From: Cordia subcordata | Lineage: Eukaryota > Streptophyta > Magnoliopsida > Boraginales > Cordiaceae | Assembly: GCA_028554755.1 (NCBI GenBank) | Contig: JAPTOF010000005.1 | Coordinates: forward strand, 9,991,501 to 10,055,500 | Length of the DNA: 64,000 nt | Direction: 5' to 3' | Shown here: positions 46,801 through 64,000 of the stretch, piece after piece | Layout: each line of letters opens with the position of its first letter | Position numbering within the stretch: position 1 is the first letter of the stretch | Program-made: the position numbers and the translations under genes | The notes under the pieces: model-generated | Database searches by the model: none | Told to the model about the DNA's origin: nothing | The model's input: the letters and a program-made list of their open reading frames with translations, nothing else

Positions 46801-49709
46801 GCCCAACAAAGATAAGAGTGTCTTCTGCAATGATGACTTGGGCTCAAAGTTAAATAAGAAGTATTTTGAAGTTACTCAATATCCACTGTGTTGCGAGTCA
46901 AGCAAGAAGTATTTTGTATAGAAATTGCTTTGAGATTCTCAGTATCCATCAATGAAAAATTGTTTCTTCATAGATCCCTTAGATGAATAATGGATTGAGA
47001 AGATGAAAATTAAAGTTAATGTACAGCCATGATGCTTATATTTTCCTTAATTTGTGCAGGGAGTTATGCCTCTTATATTTTGCCAGCTGCAGCACTTGGA
47101 GCTATGGGGTACTGTTACATGTGGTGGAAGGTGATCTGTGGACGAATACAACAAATAGTTGATGAATTGGTGTTGGACACTGCAATGTCTATTAATCCTA
47201 TATGTATTATCTTTGGTTTTACTCTGCAGGGCTGGTCATTGTCTGATGTCATGTTTGTTACTAAGCATAACATGGCCAATGCTGTTGCATCTGTATCAAA
47301 GCAGTTAGAGCATGTATCTGAAGCATTAGCAGTAAGTAAAATAGTTGAAGAAGTTGACTTTAAACTGACATATAGAGTTCTATCTACAATTATTTTGCTT
47401 TAAAATATTGTTTTTGCAGTCAACAAAGAGGCAATTAGCTAAAAAGCTGGAAAACTTGGACTGGAAGATGGATGAGCAGCGGGAAATATCAAAGCTTATT
47501 GCGAACGATGTACGGGATCTGTTTCAGTTCTTCCCTGGATTTACTGCTAAAATCATTTTCTTTAGGTTTGCACTAAATAGTATGTGGACATCCAAAAATA
47601 TGTTCTTGCAACCTCTATTTTAGCTTTCATTCAAGTTTTTGGTAGATGCATTAGGACTTCATTCACATAAGGTTTAGGATTTCAATCACATATTTACTAT
47701 GTAAAATGAGAAGGAAACTTTACCAGGCTGCTGTCGCTTTTTTATATGTTCCATTCAGTTAACATTTTGCATATTTAGGATGATTCACAGGGTTCGGATA
47801 CCAAAAGCTCCCTCAACCGAAAAAAGAAGTAAAACAAATGGAAAGAATTTCTTCTCCTCCTCCTCTTCTCTCTATCTCTCTCTCTCACAGACACACACAC
47901 ACACACACACTCAATGCACATTCATCTCTTGATAGAGTCCTATATGGTAAAAATGTATTTAAACATTCAGGATGCCAGATTGGTAAAAATCTTAGATTTG
48001 CTTTAATAACCTATGATACTCCTTTGATCTTGTATGTCAAAGGAAACAAACACACACACTCACAAAGAAGGAAATAAAATATTCATAACTTTGTAAAAAC
48101 CAGAGGCATCTTCATCGTTTCCAGCTTCCTCCTCTCCTGGTCAATTTACCTTCTTTCACACATCTTAGGGCTTCTCTATTGACAAATAATTTAAGTAAAA
48201 ATATTATTCTGAAGGTCGATTTTTACAATTATTAATAATAGATGGTCTTCCCTCAGAATACAGTAGTTTATCTTGTGCAAAATCGTTTTTTCCACCTTGG
48301 GTCAAATAATGAAATAGAGAGCAAGAGCCAGGATTTTAATGGTTGAGTATAATTTTCTTCACTGCCAATTTTGGAAGTATTAGCAAGATCATAAGTGCTC
48401 ACTTTGACTTTGGTGAAGCTTGTAAAATTTTGAATCTGTCTATTAATAGCATTTAATCACTACTATTAAAAAACAGATCAAATTTGTGATATCACAACTT
48501 CACATGATCTTCCACATTGGTGAAATGCAGGTAAAGGACGTGAAGTCAGATCTTAATCAAATTGGTTATGACATTGACTTGATCCATCAAATGGTATCTG
48601 GTTTGGTGAGTAATCTCAATTTGATACGTTGAATTGGATTTATTTATAGCTACATATTCTTTGCTTAAGGTTCTGTTGATTGATTATAAACAGGAAGGAA
48701 AGATTGAGCTACTCGAAAGCAAGCAGGTCACTGTTGAATAGAAATATTGAATATATGGTACCTTCTAATTTCTCTACGGTGTAGACTATCTTTCAAAGCA
48801 CTTGATGTTGTTTTTTTCTCCCCATAGGATGTCACAAATTCAGGGTTGTGGTATCTGTGCCAAGTAGCTAGAGACATTGAAAATGGAGAAAGTTCTAAAG
48901 CTATTCAGGTCAGTAAATACTTCTACTGACAACTAATCTCCATTTCTTTCCGTAGCTGTGCTCTACCATGTCTTTAACAAAGAAAGAGACCATTTAAAAT
49001 TTTCATAACCTGCAAAATTGCAACTGGTTGGGCCTGCGCTTGGGCAAGCTAAATAGAAATGGTGAAGCCTTTACGATTTTCTGCTTTTCTGCTGGATTGC
49101 AAATGTTGTGATATTTTTAGGTTTTCGTTGGAGATGATTTCGCACTTTCGTAAACCAAGCTTTGGTTTCATGCTTATCTTAATTCATGGTTTAGTTTATA
49201 ATGGTAAAAGGGGGATTGAAATCGTTTTCCAAAAGACTAAAGTAAATTAAAAAGATGGCATAACCATAAAGGTAGAAATTAGTCATAAAGGCAAACTTTT
49301 TATAACCTTTATAATCTTCTCATGCTGAGGGCTTATTCTGCGTTTGGCCAGGATATTGGGGCTAAGCTAATAGATCATACTACAGTCACACGTAAAGAAA
49401 ATTCAGTGAAGGTAAACAATAAGCTCATTCCCAAATGACCTCCGGTTGCTGGGGGAGAGCAAAAAGGTAGAAAATAGATCTCTTTCTTAATGGTTGACAA
49501 TCCTGCAGCATCACGAACCTATTCAGGGGCTTCAGTTCATCGTCGGAAACAATGAATCTAGTGCAGCACAGAGATCAACTGTAGAGGCAAAAACAAGGAG
49601 CCCACAAGATAAAACCACAGACGGTGTTTCCACCACAAAAATGAGAATCCACCGGTCTTATCCAGTCGGGCTTTCTTTTGCAAGGAGCATTATTGGTTCA
49701 GACTCTTGA
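37506..49709 (+). CDS. DUF1664 family membrane/coiled-coil protein
   Basis: Eleven exons, all with GT-AG junctions and a continuous frame of 327 codons: 37506-37560, 38247-38380, 42040-42121, 47060-47130, 47230-47331, 47420-47509, 48531-48605, 48694-48726, 48828-48908, 49352-49411, 49509-49709. The N-terminus MAMQTGVAASKVLILVGAG continues into LTGSVVLRSGKLSEILLQLQ; hydrophobic segments lie at about 11-29 and at 92-111 (SYASYILPAAALGAMGYCYM). DUF1664 follows: WSLSDVMFVTKHNMANAVAS, KLENLDWKMDEQREISKLIA, VKDVKSDLNQIGYDIDLIHQ, GKIELLESKQDVTNSGLWYL, an alpha-helical coiled-coil region. The tail from residue 262 is polar and ends SFARSIIGSDS. The family is plant-specific and, to my knowledge, of unknown function. 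The start is the first ATG (a second lies at codon 3). Introns 2 and 3 are inflated by retroelements. Confidence 0.92.
37597..37629. repeat. (CTAT)n microsatellite in DUF1664 intron 1
   Basis: Eight or so TCTA units just inside intron 1. Confidence 0.9.
37804..37899. repeat. (ATT)n microsatellite in DUF1664 intron 1
   Basis: About 32 ATT triplets with one interruption near 37830. Confidence 0.95.
39778..41316 (-). mobile_element. Solo LTR in DUF1664 intron 2
   Basis: Begins TGTTAG and ends CTAACA (perfect 6-bp inverted ends), flanked by the identical 5-bp duplication GGAAG at 39773-39777 and 41317-41321. Read on the minus strand it starts TGTTAGAGTTGGTGCCCTAA and has a TATATAAG box (complement of 40095-40102), which sets the orientation. 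At 1539 bp with no interior, it is the product expected from recombination between two LTRs. Confidence 0.85.
44210..44638 (-). mobile_element. TRIM (small LTR retrotransposon)
   Basis: Direct repeats of about 123-125 bp at 44210-44332 and 44514-44638 (TGTTAAGAATC...TTATGAATTTTCTATGTGA) flank a 181-bp interior. On the minus strand the LTR is followed by TGGTATGAAAGC, two mismatches from the initiator-Met primer site TGGTATCAGAGC, and the other end of the interior gives a purine-rich ACACATGAGGTGG. That layout defines TRIM elements. The exact LTR end is uncertain by 1-2 bp. Confidence 0.75.
44890..45430 (-). pseudogene. LINE (L1-type) reverse transcriptase remnant
   Basis: Minus-strand reading in shifting frames gives GLKLSRPKMAYMECKF (about 45415-45365), a GEIDxx-like stretch, and GHVRE-SPEE..RRPKESYMEIPG (about 45030-44935), matching the C-terminal part of plant L1-type reverse transcriptases (GLKLSRTKTEYMECKF ... 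GHVRRRP ... GRPKKTW). Multiple stops; a dead fragment. Confidence 0.6.
47865..47911. repeat. (TC)n(AC)n microsatellite in DUF1664 intron 6
   Basis: TCTCTCTCTC followed by a run of CA dinucleotides. Confidence 0.9.
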
Positions 49710-51245
49710 TTTCAATTCTCTTCTCGAGAGGAGATCTATGGAGAAGTTGATATGATATTTTTTTTTACTGGTACACAGATACCTTATACATAAGAAAGAA
49801 AACCGAATCCTCATGGCGGAATGGGGTGTGGCACATGAAAGGTTTTCTTCAGATTGTGTAATTGTTGATAATAAGCCAACAATGACGTGCTACAAAATCA
49901 TTGAAAGGCCTTGGAGAGGATAGCAATTGTATGCTAATTTGATCTTTTATTACTGAATTTAAGAGATTTTCTCAATTATTTGTGTAACTCTTAATTGTCC
50001 TTTGCTGTTTCCTGAGCTTAAGAAAATGGTTAAGACTTTTCAGCAGCTACGGTCATTCGTCTCTGCCTTCTCCTTTCTCGCTGTTCTCAGGTTTGGCTCT
50101 GCTTATTTTGCAGTTAATAAGCTTAAAAAAAAAAAAAGCACGTCCTCACGTGTTTTTTACTAATTGTAGCTTATTTATACATATATTTGTGTCTTACCCA
50201 TGTACATATTAATTTTAAAATCATTGCAAGCATTGCAAAAATTGGCTTGCTTTGTAACAACACTTGACTGGAGTGCGACTGTTTCCCCTTTGGTCAAACT
50301 AGCACACTTACCCGTGCGATGCACGGGGCATGTATAATCCATTAATCCAATACTAATATTTATCTTTTTGCCATAAATTCCATGTCGATATTTATGGCAT
50401 AACAAAAATTACTTAATTTACAAAAGATTTCAATTGTGTTGGAGAAAAGATTGATTAATTTATTTAAAAAATAATTTTGAGGAAAAAATTTTATGGTCTT
50501 AATTGGGGAAATGAAATATTTTTGTTGTATTGTATGGAGATTAAAAGAAATCATGGTGGGGAAAATAGTTTCTTCAATTTTATTATCTTTAATACCCATT
50601 TATCTTAGTTGATAGTATTACATGACCATCCTCATTAGTTCAAAAGTTGAAGATGGTATAAATTTTAATTAACATCGACCATCAAAAGTTACGGGTTGGA
50701 ATTTTTCTGTGTCTTTATGAATTGAATTATTGACTTTTCCACTGTGCACATGAATAATAAATATTGACTATTAAGATACAAAATATATGACACACACATC
50801 TCAAATCTAAAAGCAAGGATAGAGAAATAAAAGTGTTAGTTACTTGGTTTTATTCTTTTATCAAAAACTCTTCCAAAAAAATGATATGACAATATTAGAT
50901 TCGACATTAACAGAATTAAGCAAAAATGGGAAATTATATAGGATATGCGTAAAACCTTTTCAAAATCATATGAGCCCATTAGCTCTTTACTACACTAAGT
51001 GGGATAATGTTCATTTTGAATAAATCTCAACGAATATTTTTCGACATTATGCTCATCCATAACTCATCTCATGCAGGGTGCGAAGACCCTATTGCAAATT
51101 CTTGTAATGTAAGCATCGTGCATATTTGTACAAGTGTGTAAACGAGATGGCCGATTAGCTTACTCTGAATTTTGTCCTCAACTCAACCGAAGTTGATTAG
51201 TTTCAATTAATGAAAATTTCCCCTTTCACTTACGTAAATAAAAGA
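49710..51245. other. Intergenic between the DUF1664 and AUG2 genes
   Basis: Holds the DUF1664 3' flank and half of a decayed MITE near 50090-50165 (TTTGGCTCTGCTTATTTTGC, related to 58209). At 50311-50327 it has CCCGTGC-GAT-GCACGGG, a perfect palindrome around three bases. No gene seen. Confidence 0.6.
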
Positions 51246-51260
51246 AAAGAAAAGAAAAGG

Positions 51261-51490
51261 ATGCCCCCAGGGGCATAGGTGAGTTGGTAAGTGGCCAGGT
51301 GATTAGGGTGGAGACACTCTGACAACGCAGGATCGAGTCCGTGTGTGGCGATCTTCATTGAAATATGCGTGTTGTTGGATTTCACGCCGTTGGTCCTCCG
51401 CTGGTCCGCCACTCACGCGACATCCTCGATTTACCTCCCGCAGTTAAGGCGCCAGGTGAAAAAGGAGTTCTCCTTTGGTTAACCCTTTTG
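51261..51490 (+). mobile_element. Full-length tRNA-derived SINE with perfect 15-bp target duplication
   Basis: The head has a box A-like TAGGTGAGTTGGTAAGTGG and a box B-like GGATCGAGTCC at RNA polymerase III promoter spacing; the body ends GTTCTCCTTTGGTTAACCC. Identical AAAGAAAAGAAAAGG flanks lie at 51246-51260 and 51491-51505. A second, 5'-shortened copy is at 16846-17018. It sits about 190 bp upstream of the AUG2 start codon. Confidence 0.9.
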
Positions 51491-51676
51491 AAAGAAAAGA
51501 AAAGGAGAAGAATATATGTGGGCCCCGCCACAACTTGTTGATTCAAAAAAAAGCCGTTGCCGAGTCTTGGCAATTGTTTAAACTAGAGCCAAAAAGGACC
51601 AAAAAAACAAAAAAAAGGTATTAAAAAAAAAAAAGGGGAGAAGAAAGAAAGGGAGAAGAAGAAGAAGAAGAGAAAA

Positions 51677-59780
<8,104 letters not shown>

Positions 59781-60308
59781 AACTGAGGACTCCGTGTAGA
59801 TTATCTTGGCCTCCTGTAAAGAGAACATCTCATAGTGATTGAACTTGCCCAGTTTCTAGATGAAAATGGAGAAAGAAAAATCAACAGAGAAGAAAAAGAA
59901 AGAAAGATGGATAGAAGTGTTTATTGCAGCATTGTTGTTTTTGACAGATGAATTTGTTCCTTTTCATGATGCAGCTACTACGGACAAACTACTTTTTCAG
60001 TTGTACTCAGTTAACCTTGTAGATAATAGGTACTTGGTCCTCCAGTATACTAAAAGAAAGGAAATGTCTGCATTGTGATGATCCTTGTTCAACTATATAT
60101 GTCTAACTTGGAATTTCATTTTGCTCTTATCGATCTGTCATTGCACCTGTTAGATATTATTTTAGTTTATTTTAAGGAGCTCACCTTATATTAAATTTTA
60201 TTGAATTCAATTTAAAGTTATAAATTTAGTAGTATAGTAATGTTTTTCAACGTATATGGATACTCTTTTTTTTTTTTTCAGACATTTGTAAGACCCTTTT
60301 ACATTTAG

Positions 60309-60730
60309 AGGGTGTGTAGGAGAGCTAGTCAAATTTTGCTTATAAATTGAAAAATAAGACTTACGAGTTTGGTAAATTTTGCTTATAAGCAAGTAAAGTT
60401 TATTTATAAGTGGTCAAAAAAAGAGTAGCACCCTAGTTTTTTTTTTTAACTGCTTATAAGCCATGAGAGATGACTAAATAAAAATACATTTATACTCCTT
60501 AAAAACACAAAAATAATGCCTTAATTAGTGAAATGTCTTTTTTAGTTATTTTAACAAATACAATTTGCTTATAAATATATATTACTAAATATATCAGCAA
60601 CTTATAAGTATATTTCATTCAAATTTTTTTTTATTTATTTACTTATTTGTTATTTGCTCTAAGCATCAAAAGCTACTTATAAGCATAAATTGCTTATAAG
60701 CAATTTAAGAAAAGCAAAGCCTAACACCCT
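60309..60730. mobile_element. MITE downstream of AUG2
   Basis: AGGGTGTGTAGG at the left and inverted AGGGTGTTAGG at the right, with many GCTTATAAGC / CTTATAAG motifs inside, like the element at 12223. Ends are approximate. Confidence 0.6.
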
Positions 60731-60945
60731 TGTAATTTACTATTGTAACTATTTCATAGTCATGCTCATTAAATATAATAATTACCACCTTAGCACACCC
60801 TCAACTTTAGCGCACATTATATAATACACTTTATCAACTATACACTAGAGAAATTAGGTGCATCTTCGGGCATATACCTTACACACGCTCAATTTAAAAA
60901 AAGAAAAACTCACACATAACACACACCTTCTCTTTCCTTTCATAT

Positions 60946-60993
<48 letters not shown>

Positions 60994-61546
60994 TCGTCTT
61001 TCATCTCTCTCTCACATGCACAAACACACACTGTCTTGTTTCATCCAGAGATCTAGCCATCGGTTCTCTGATTGGCCACCACCATTACGTTCCCTGTTTA
61101 CCCCGACTAACATAGTGGTCTTTGATCTTTCTCAACATCAAACACCACCGACCACTGTTTGCATGCCACCGTTTCTTCAAAACACCATCATCTTAGTGTT
61201 TTGTGAACTTTTTTTTTGTAGAAAACAAAACTGAAAAGTTGCTACCTATTTATGTGTGTTGTGCGTGTGAGATTGTGTGTTATGTGTGAATTTGTGGGTG
61301 AGATTGTGTGTGTATGTGTTGTTAAAACAGAGTGCATGCACGTGTGAGTTTGTGTGCGTTTGTGCTATTAACAAAGTGTGCGTCTGTGCTATTCGTGTAT
61401 ATTGGGGGGGGGGGGTTGCGAGATATGTGTGTGGCTAGGATGTTGTATTTTAAGTTTTTCTGATGAAGTTTTTTCGTTGGCGGTAGAGTGTTGCAGCAAA
61501 AAGAATGGTGTGTGACTATAAATACAAGCCATTGCCATTACTGTAA

Positions 61547-61612
61547 GTTGTGAACATCACGTTCATAGGTTGTGAACATCTTATTCACACGTTGTGAATA
61601 TCACGTTCAATG
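61547..61612 (+). repeat. 3 x 22-bp tandem repeat
   Basis: Units GTTGTGAACATCACGTTCAT+AG, GTTGTGAACATCTTATTCAC+AC and GTTGTGAATATCACGTTCAA+TG, ending exactly where the L14-like reading frame begins. Confidence 0.85.
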
Positions 61613-61811
61613 GTTCCATGGAAGAAAACTCTTGTTATTGATATGGAGACTGCTAACGTCAAGAACAAGTGGCAAAGTTCATAGGAGAAAGCTGATTATT
61701 ATGCAGAAGAGAAGGGCCTCACTCAGTGACTTTGATAGATTCAAGATTATGTTAACAAAAATCAAGAGGGTAGGAATTGTGGAAAAGTAGCTTGCTGAGC
61801 TTAAAAATGAG
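61613..61811 (+). pseudogene. RPL14: Ribosomal protein L14 (eL14) gene fragment
   Basis: First frame: [20 protein letters not shown]; after a stop the match continues in another frame with [20 protein letters not shown], then [15 protein letters not shown], a stop, and LAELKNE. This is the C-terminal half of the plant 60S protein L14 (VPKKK...MEAADVKNKW...RRKLIxxKRRAxLxDFDRFKLM). A frameshift near 61678 and stops make it non-functional. No intron interrupts the match, suggesting a processed copy or a single-exon capture by the surrounding repeat element. The sequence after 61811 may be former 3' UTR. Confidence 0.8.
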
Positions 61812-62900
61812 GTAACAACTTGAGAATCTAATTTTTGTCATTTCTAGATTTTGTAATAATTTCTTTTGAAGAAATTGTATTAGATTAGTTAATGTCTTTA
61901 TTAGTAGATAATGAATTTATCACAACCAAACATTGTCATCTTGTTGAAAACTTTAATCTGACGCTTAGACCTTTATCACTTGGGATTTTCAAACTGTTTT
62001 TAGCTTACTATTTGATAAATCTTATAATGCTAAAGTTAATGCTTAGTTGAAGGAAATAATACAGAAGATGTGTTTAATGTTTTGCCTAAATCAAACTCAT
62101 GAGTGTATATTCTATGAACATAAAGTTTTGTAAACATACTATATGTATATTCTACAAACACATAATAGAATAGTTGTGATCGTAAAATATAATTCTTGTG
62201 AACACATGGTATAAAAGTTGTAAATATGACATCAATATAGTAAAATTAATATTTAAGACTTGTAAATATTTGTTAGTAAATGTATAATGTAAATTTTTAA
62301 ACATATAGTATAAGAATTGTGAATAATTAAAAATTATAAACATATAATATAGGATTTATAAATAATTAAAAGTTGTGAATAATATGTTCATAACCTGTTG
62401 ATTTCAGGTTCACAAATTTTAGCCTAACAAATATTAAAATCTGCAACATGTTTTTCTCTTTGTCATCTTCTTCTTTCATGTTCATCAATTTTTGGCCAAT
62501 ATAAGTGTTACATTAAATGAGTTATAATTTTGAACAAGCCAATGAGTTAGCTTAGAGTTCAATTCTCCAATTTCAAGGAACAACAGAATGCCAAATCTAA
62601 CATCCATAATTGCCTCTTTGGTCATCAGAAAGTTCTTTGACACATTTTGAGAATGTGACAAGAGATGTTCTTAATCTTAGTGTTGGTAAATGATCTATTT
62701 CTTCATCTCTATTAAATAAAAAAAAAGGTCTTGTAAGCTTTGTGAATATTAACATTAAACATTGTGAACATGGATGTTAACTATTGTGAACATGTAGTGG
62801 TAGTATTGTGTAAACAAGTGAACATTGTAAATATGAGATTAAACATTGTGAACATTGTATCATATGTTCACAGCACAAAAGTTATATGTTCACAAAATAA

Positions 62901-64000
62901 TGGGTGATTTGTTCTACAATGGTGAATGTTACAAAATATTATTAGACTATACTTTTTTAATACAATATAGTGTATTCTAATAAAATTTAATAGTAGTATA
63001 TTCAAAAGTGTGATTTTTAGAGTTTTTCTTGATCATAATTGTCATTCATGTATTGCATTGCAATAATGGTTTAGCGGCTAAAATTAACTACCGAGTCAAC
63101 TTTCTCATTCACTTTGTCCTATACAAAAGGGCACTTATGAAATTCATTATTGTTTACTGGTAAGAATGACCCTATTGATGCCCATGGCTCCATAAATAGT
63201 CAGAAGGAAAATGTCAAACTTGCCACAAGCAAGTTCGTTCTTCTTCATTCTTTAGCTCACTGCTGTTGTCATTATTCACCATGAAAAAAATTCCTTTCAA
63301 CCTCCATTAGCTAGCATTCATCATTAGTAATCTATACAACCACCATATTTCGTTGAATTCTTTCTTCAGCATGATTTCAGACTTGAGCAATATCGTGATA
63401 GTATATGACAAAATTTAAAGGAATTAAATTATGATCATCATATTCAAGTTTTTTAGCCTTTTTCTTGAGCTAAAAATGACATCAAATTTTACAGGCCCTA
63501 CCAAAGGAAATATGAGGTGTACCCGTACTTCAAGGAACATTCTCTACCAAATTTCAGTGTTTACAGGTATATTCTTTAATGTTCACAAAATAAGTGTTAA
63601 AAATCACAAGTGATTTTATATTTTCAGACGACAACATATGTCATATCATGCTTCAAATTAGCAATATATTTTCACAACACAGGAAAATAACTATATTCCT
63701 AGAGCCTTATCCAATTAGGGTTTGTTATACACTATATATGGTGAGATTATAACACAACCTATTGAGTCTCTTTGCTATTCTAGGAACAGGTGTGTAGGAA
63801 TTTTCACACAGTACACCTAAAACAAGCACTACACCAATTGATCCTCAATTATAGCCATTTTAGTGCTTGCCCATTATATAACACTATACATCCAAGTAAT
63901 TGAGAAGTGTCTATAGTGAAGAAGATCGATTGAGAGGCTATACGTGGTGTACACGGCAAAGCAAAGAGGCCATCACCTTTATCTACAAAGCTTTGAAGGT
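62901..64000. other. Right-hand end, no gene recognised
   Basis: AT-rich, with scattered TGTTCACAA motifs like the neighbouring repeat. CACTACACCAATTG near 63824 recalls a CACTA end but has no partner. No coding content found. Confidence 0.5.

Larger units (their letters stand above)
42122..47059 (+). other. DUF1664 intron 3 (4.9 kb)
   Basis: Contains the TRIM at 44210 and the LINE remnant at 44890. The remaining sequence has no recognisable gene; the open frames at 45.6-46.3 kb show no known domain. Confidence 0.7.
60786..62900. mobile_element. Repeat element carrying an L14 gene fragment
   Basis: In order: CACCTTAGCACACCCTCAAC end, (CT)n at 60948-60991, GT-rich block at 61240-61390 with G runs near 61405, a 22-bp repeat array, the L14 fragment, then TTGTGAA-rich repeats (62100-62900). 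This is the inverted order of the element at 36174-37065. The right boundary was not found. Confidence 0.45.

Noticed and set aside
59860..60078. Open frame of 72 codons after AUG2 (lysine-rich start)
   Set aside because: Lies directly after the AUG2 stop in likely 3' UTR, with no known domain and an A-rich low-complexity start.
63820..63850. CACTA terminus (CACTACACCAATTG)
   Set aside because: Too short a match, no subterminal repeats and no partner end in the window.

Overview
The window reads as nuclear DNA from a eudicot plant. Evidence: AT-rich, intron-split genes with GT-AG junctions, plant-specific families (a VND-type NAC factor, plant augmin subunit 2, a DUF1664 protein), and plant transposons of nearly every class. 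Only four host genes are supported; the rest is intron, decayed transposon and low-complexity DNA.

Layout. (1) 1-2059, minus: first two exons of a TMEM41/VTT (SNARE-associated Golgi) membrane protein running off the left edge. (2) about 2.57-10.2 kb: a decayed Mutator-like element with related terminal inverted repeats, a broken MURA-type transposase (plus) and a broken plant-mobile-domain gene (minus), next to a small foldback element with similar arms. (3) 10.9-11.2 kb: Copia gag scrap. (4) 11670-16248, minus: complete three-exon VND7-like NAC gene, 300 codons, introns loaded with MITEs. (5) 16.8-27.1 kb: no host gene; SINEs, a hAT element with 8-bp duplication, a CACTA end, MITEs and a 1.47-kb palindromic element. 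(6) 27112-34002: complete non-autonomous LTR retrotransposon with 1.6-kb LTRs, GTGAC target duplications, an Athila-like primer site and a decayed ORF with two CCHC knuckles but no visible protease, reverse transcriptase or integrase. (7) 34.0-37.4 kb: empty apart from a repeat element. (8) 37506-49709, plus: complete 11-exon DUF1664 gene (327 codons) with a solo LTR in intron 2 and a TRIM plus a LINE remnant in intron 3. (9) 51677-59780, plus: complete 6-exon AUG2 gene (273 codons), a SINE with perfect 15-bp duplications just upstream, tandem duplications and MITEs in its introns. (10) 60.3-64 kb: repeats, including one carrying a ribosomal protein L14 gene fragment.

The four host genes do not form a pathway: they concern ER/Golgi membrane or lipid biology (VTT), vessel-element differentiation (VND7), an uncharacterised membrane coiled-coil protein (DUF1664) and spindle/phragmoplast microtubule nucleation (AUG2). 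The most unusual material is in the LTR element at 27-34 kb: its zinc-knuckle ORF, and four hairpins per LTR that share a loop and have compensatory stem changes.
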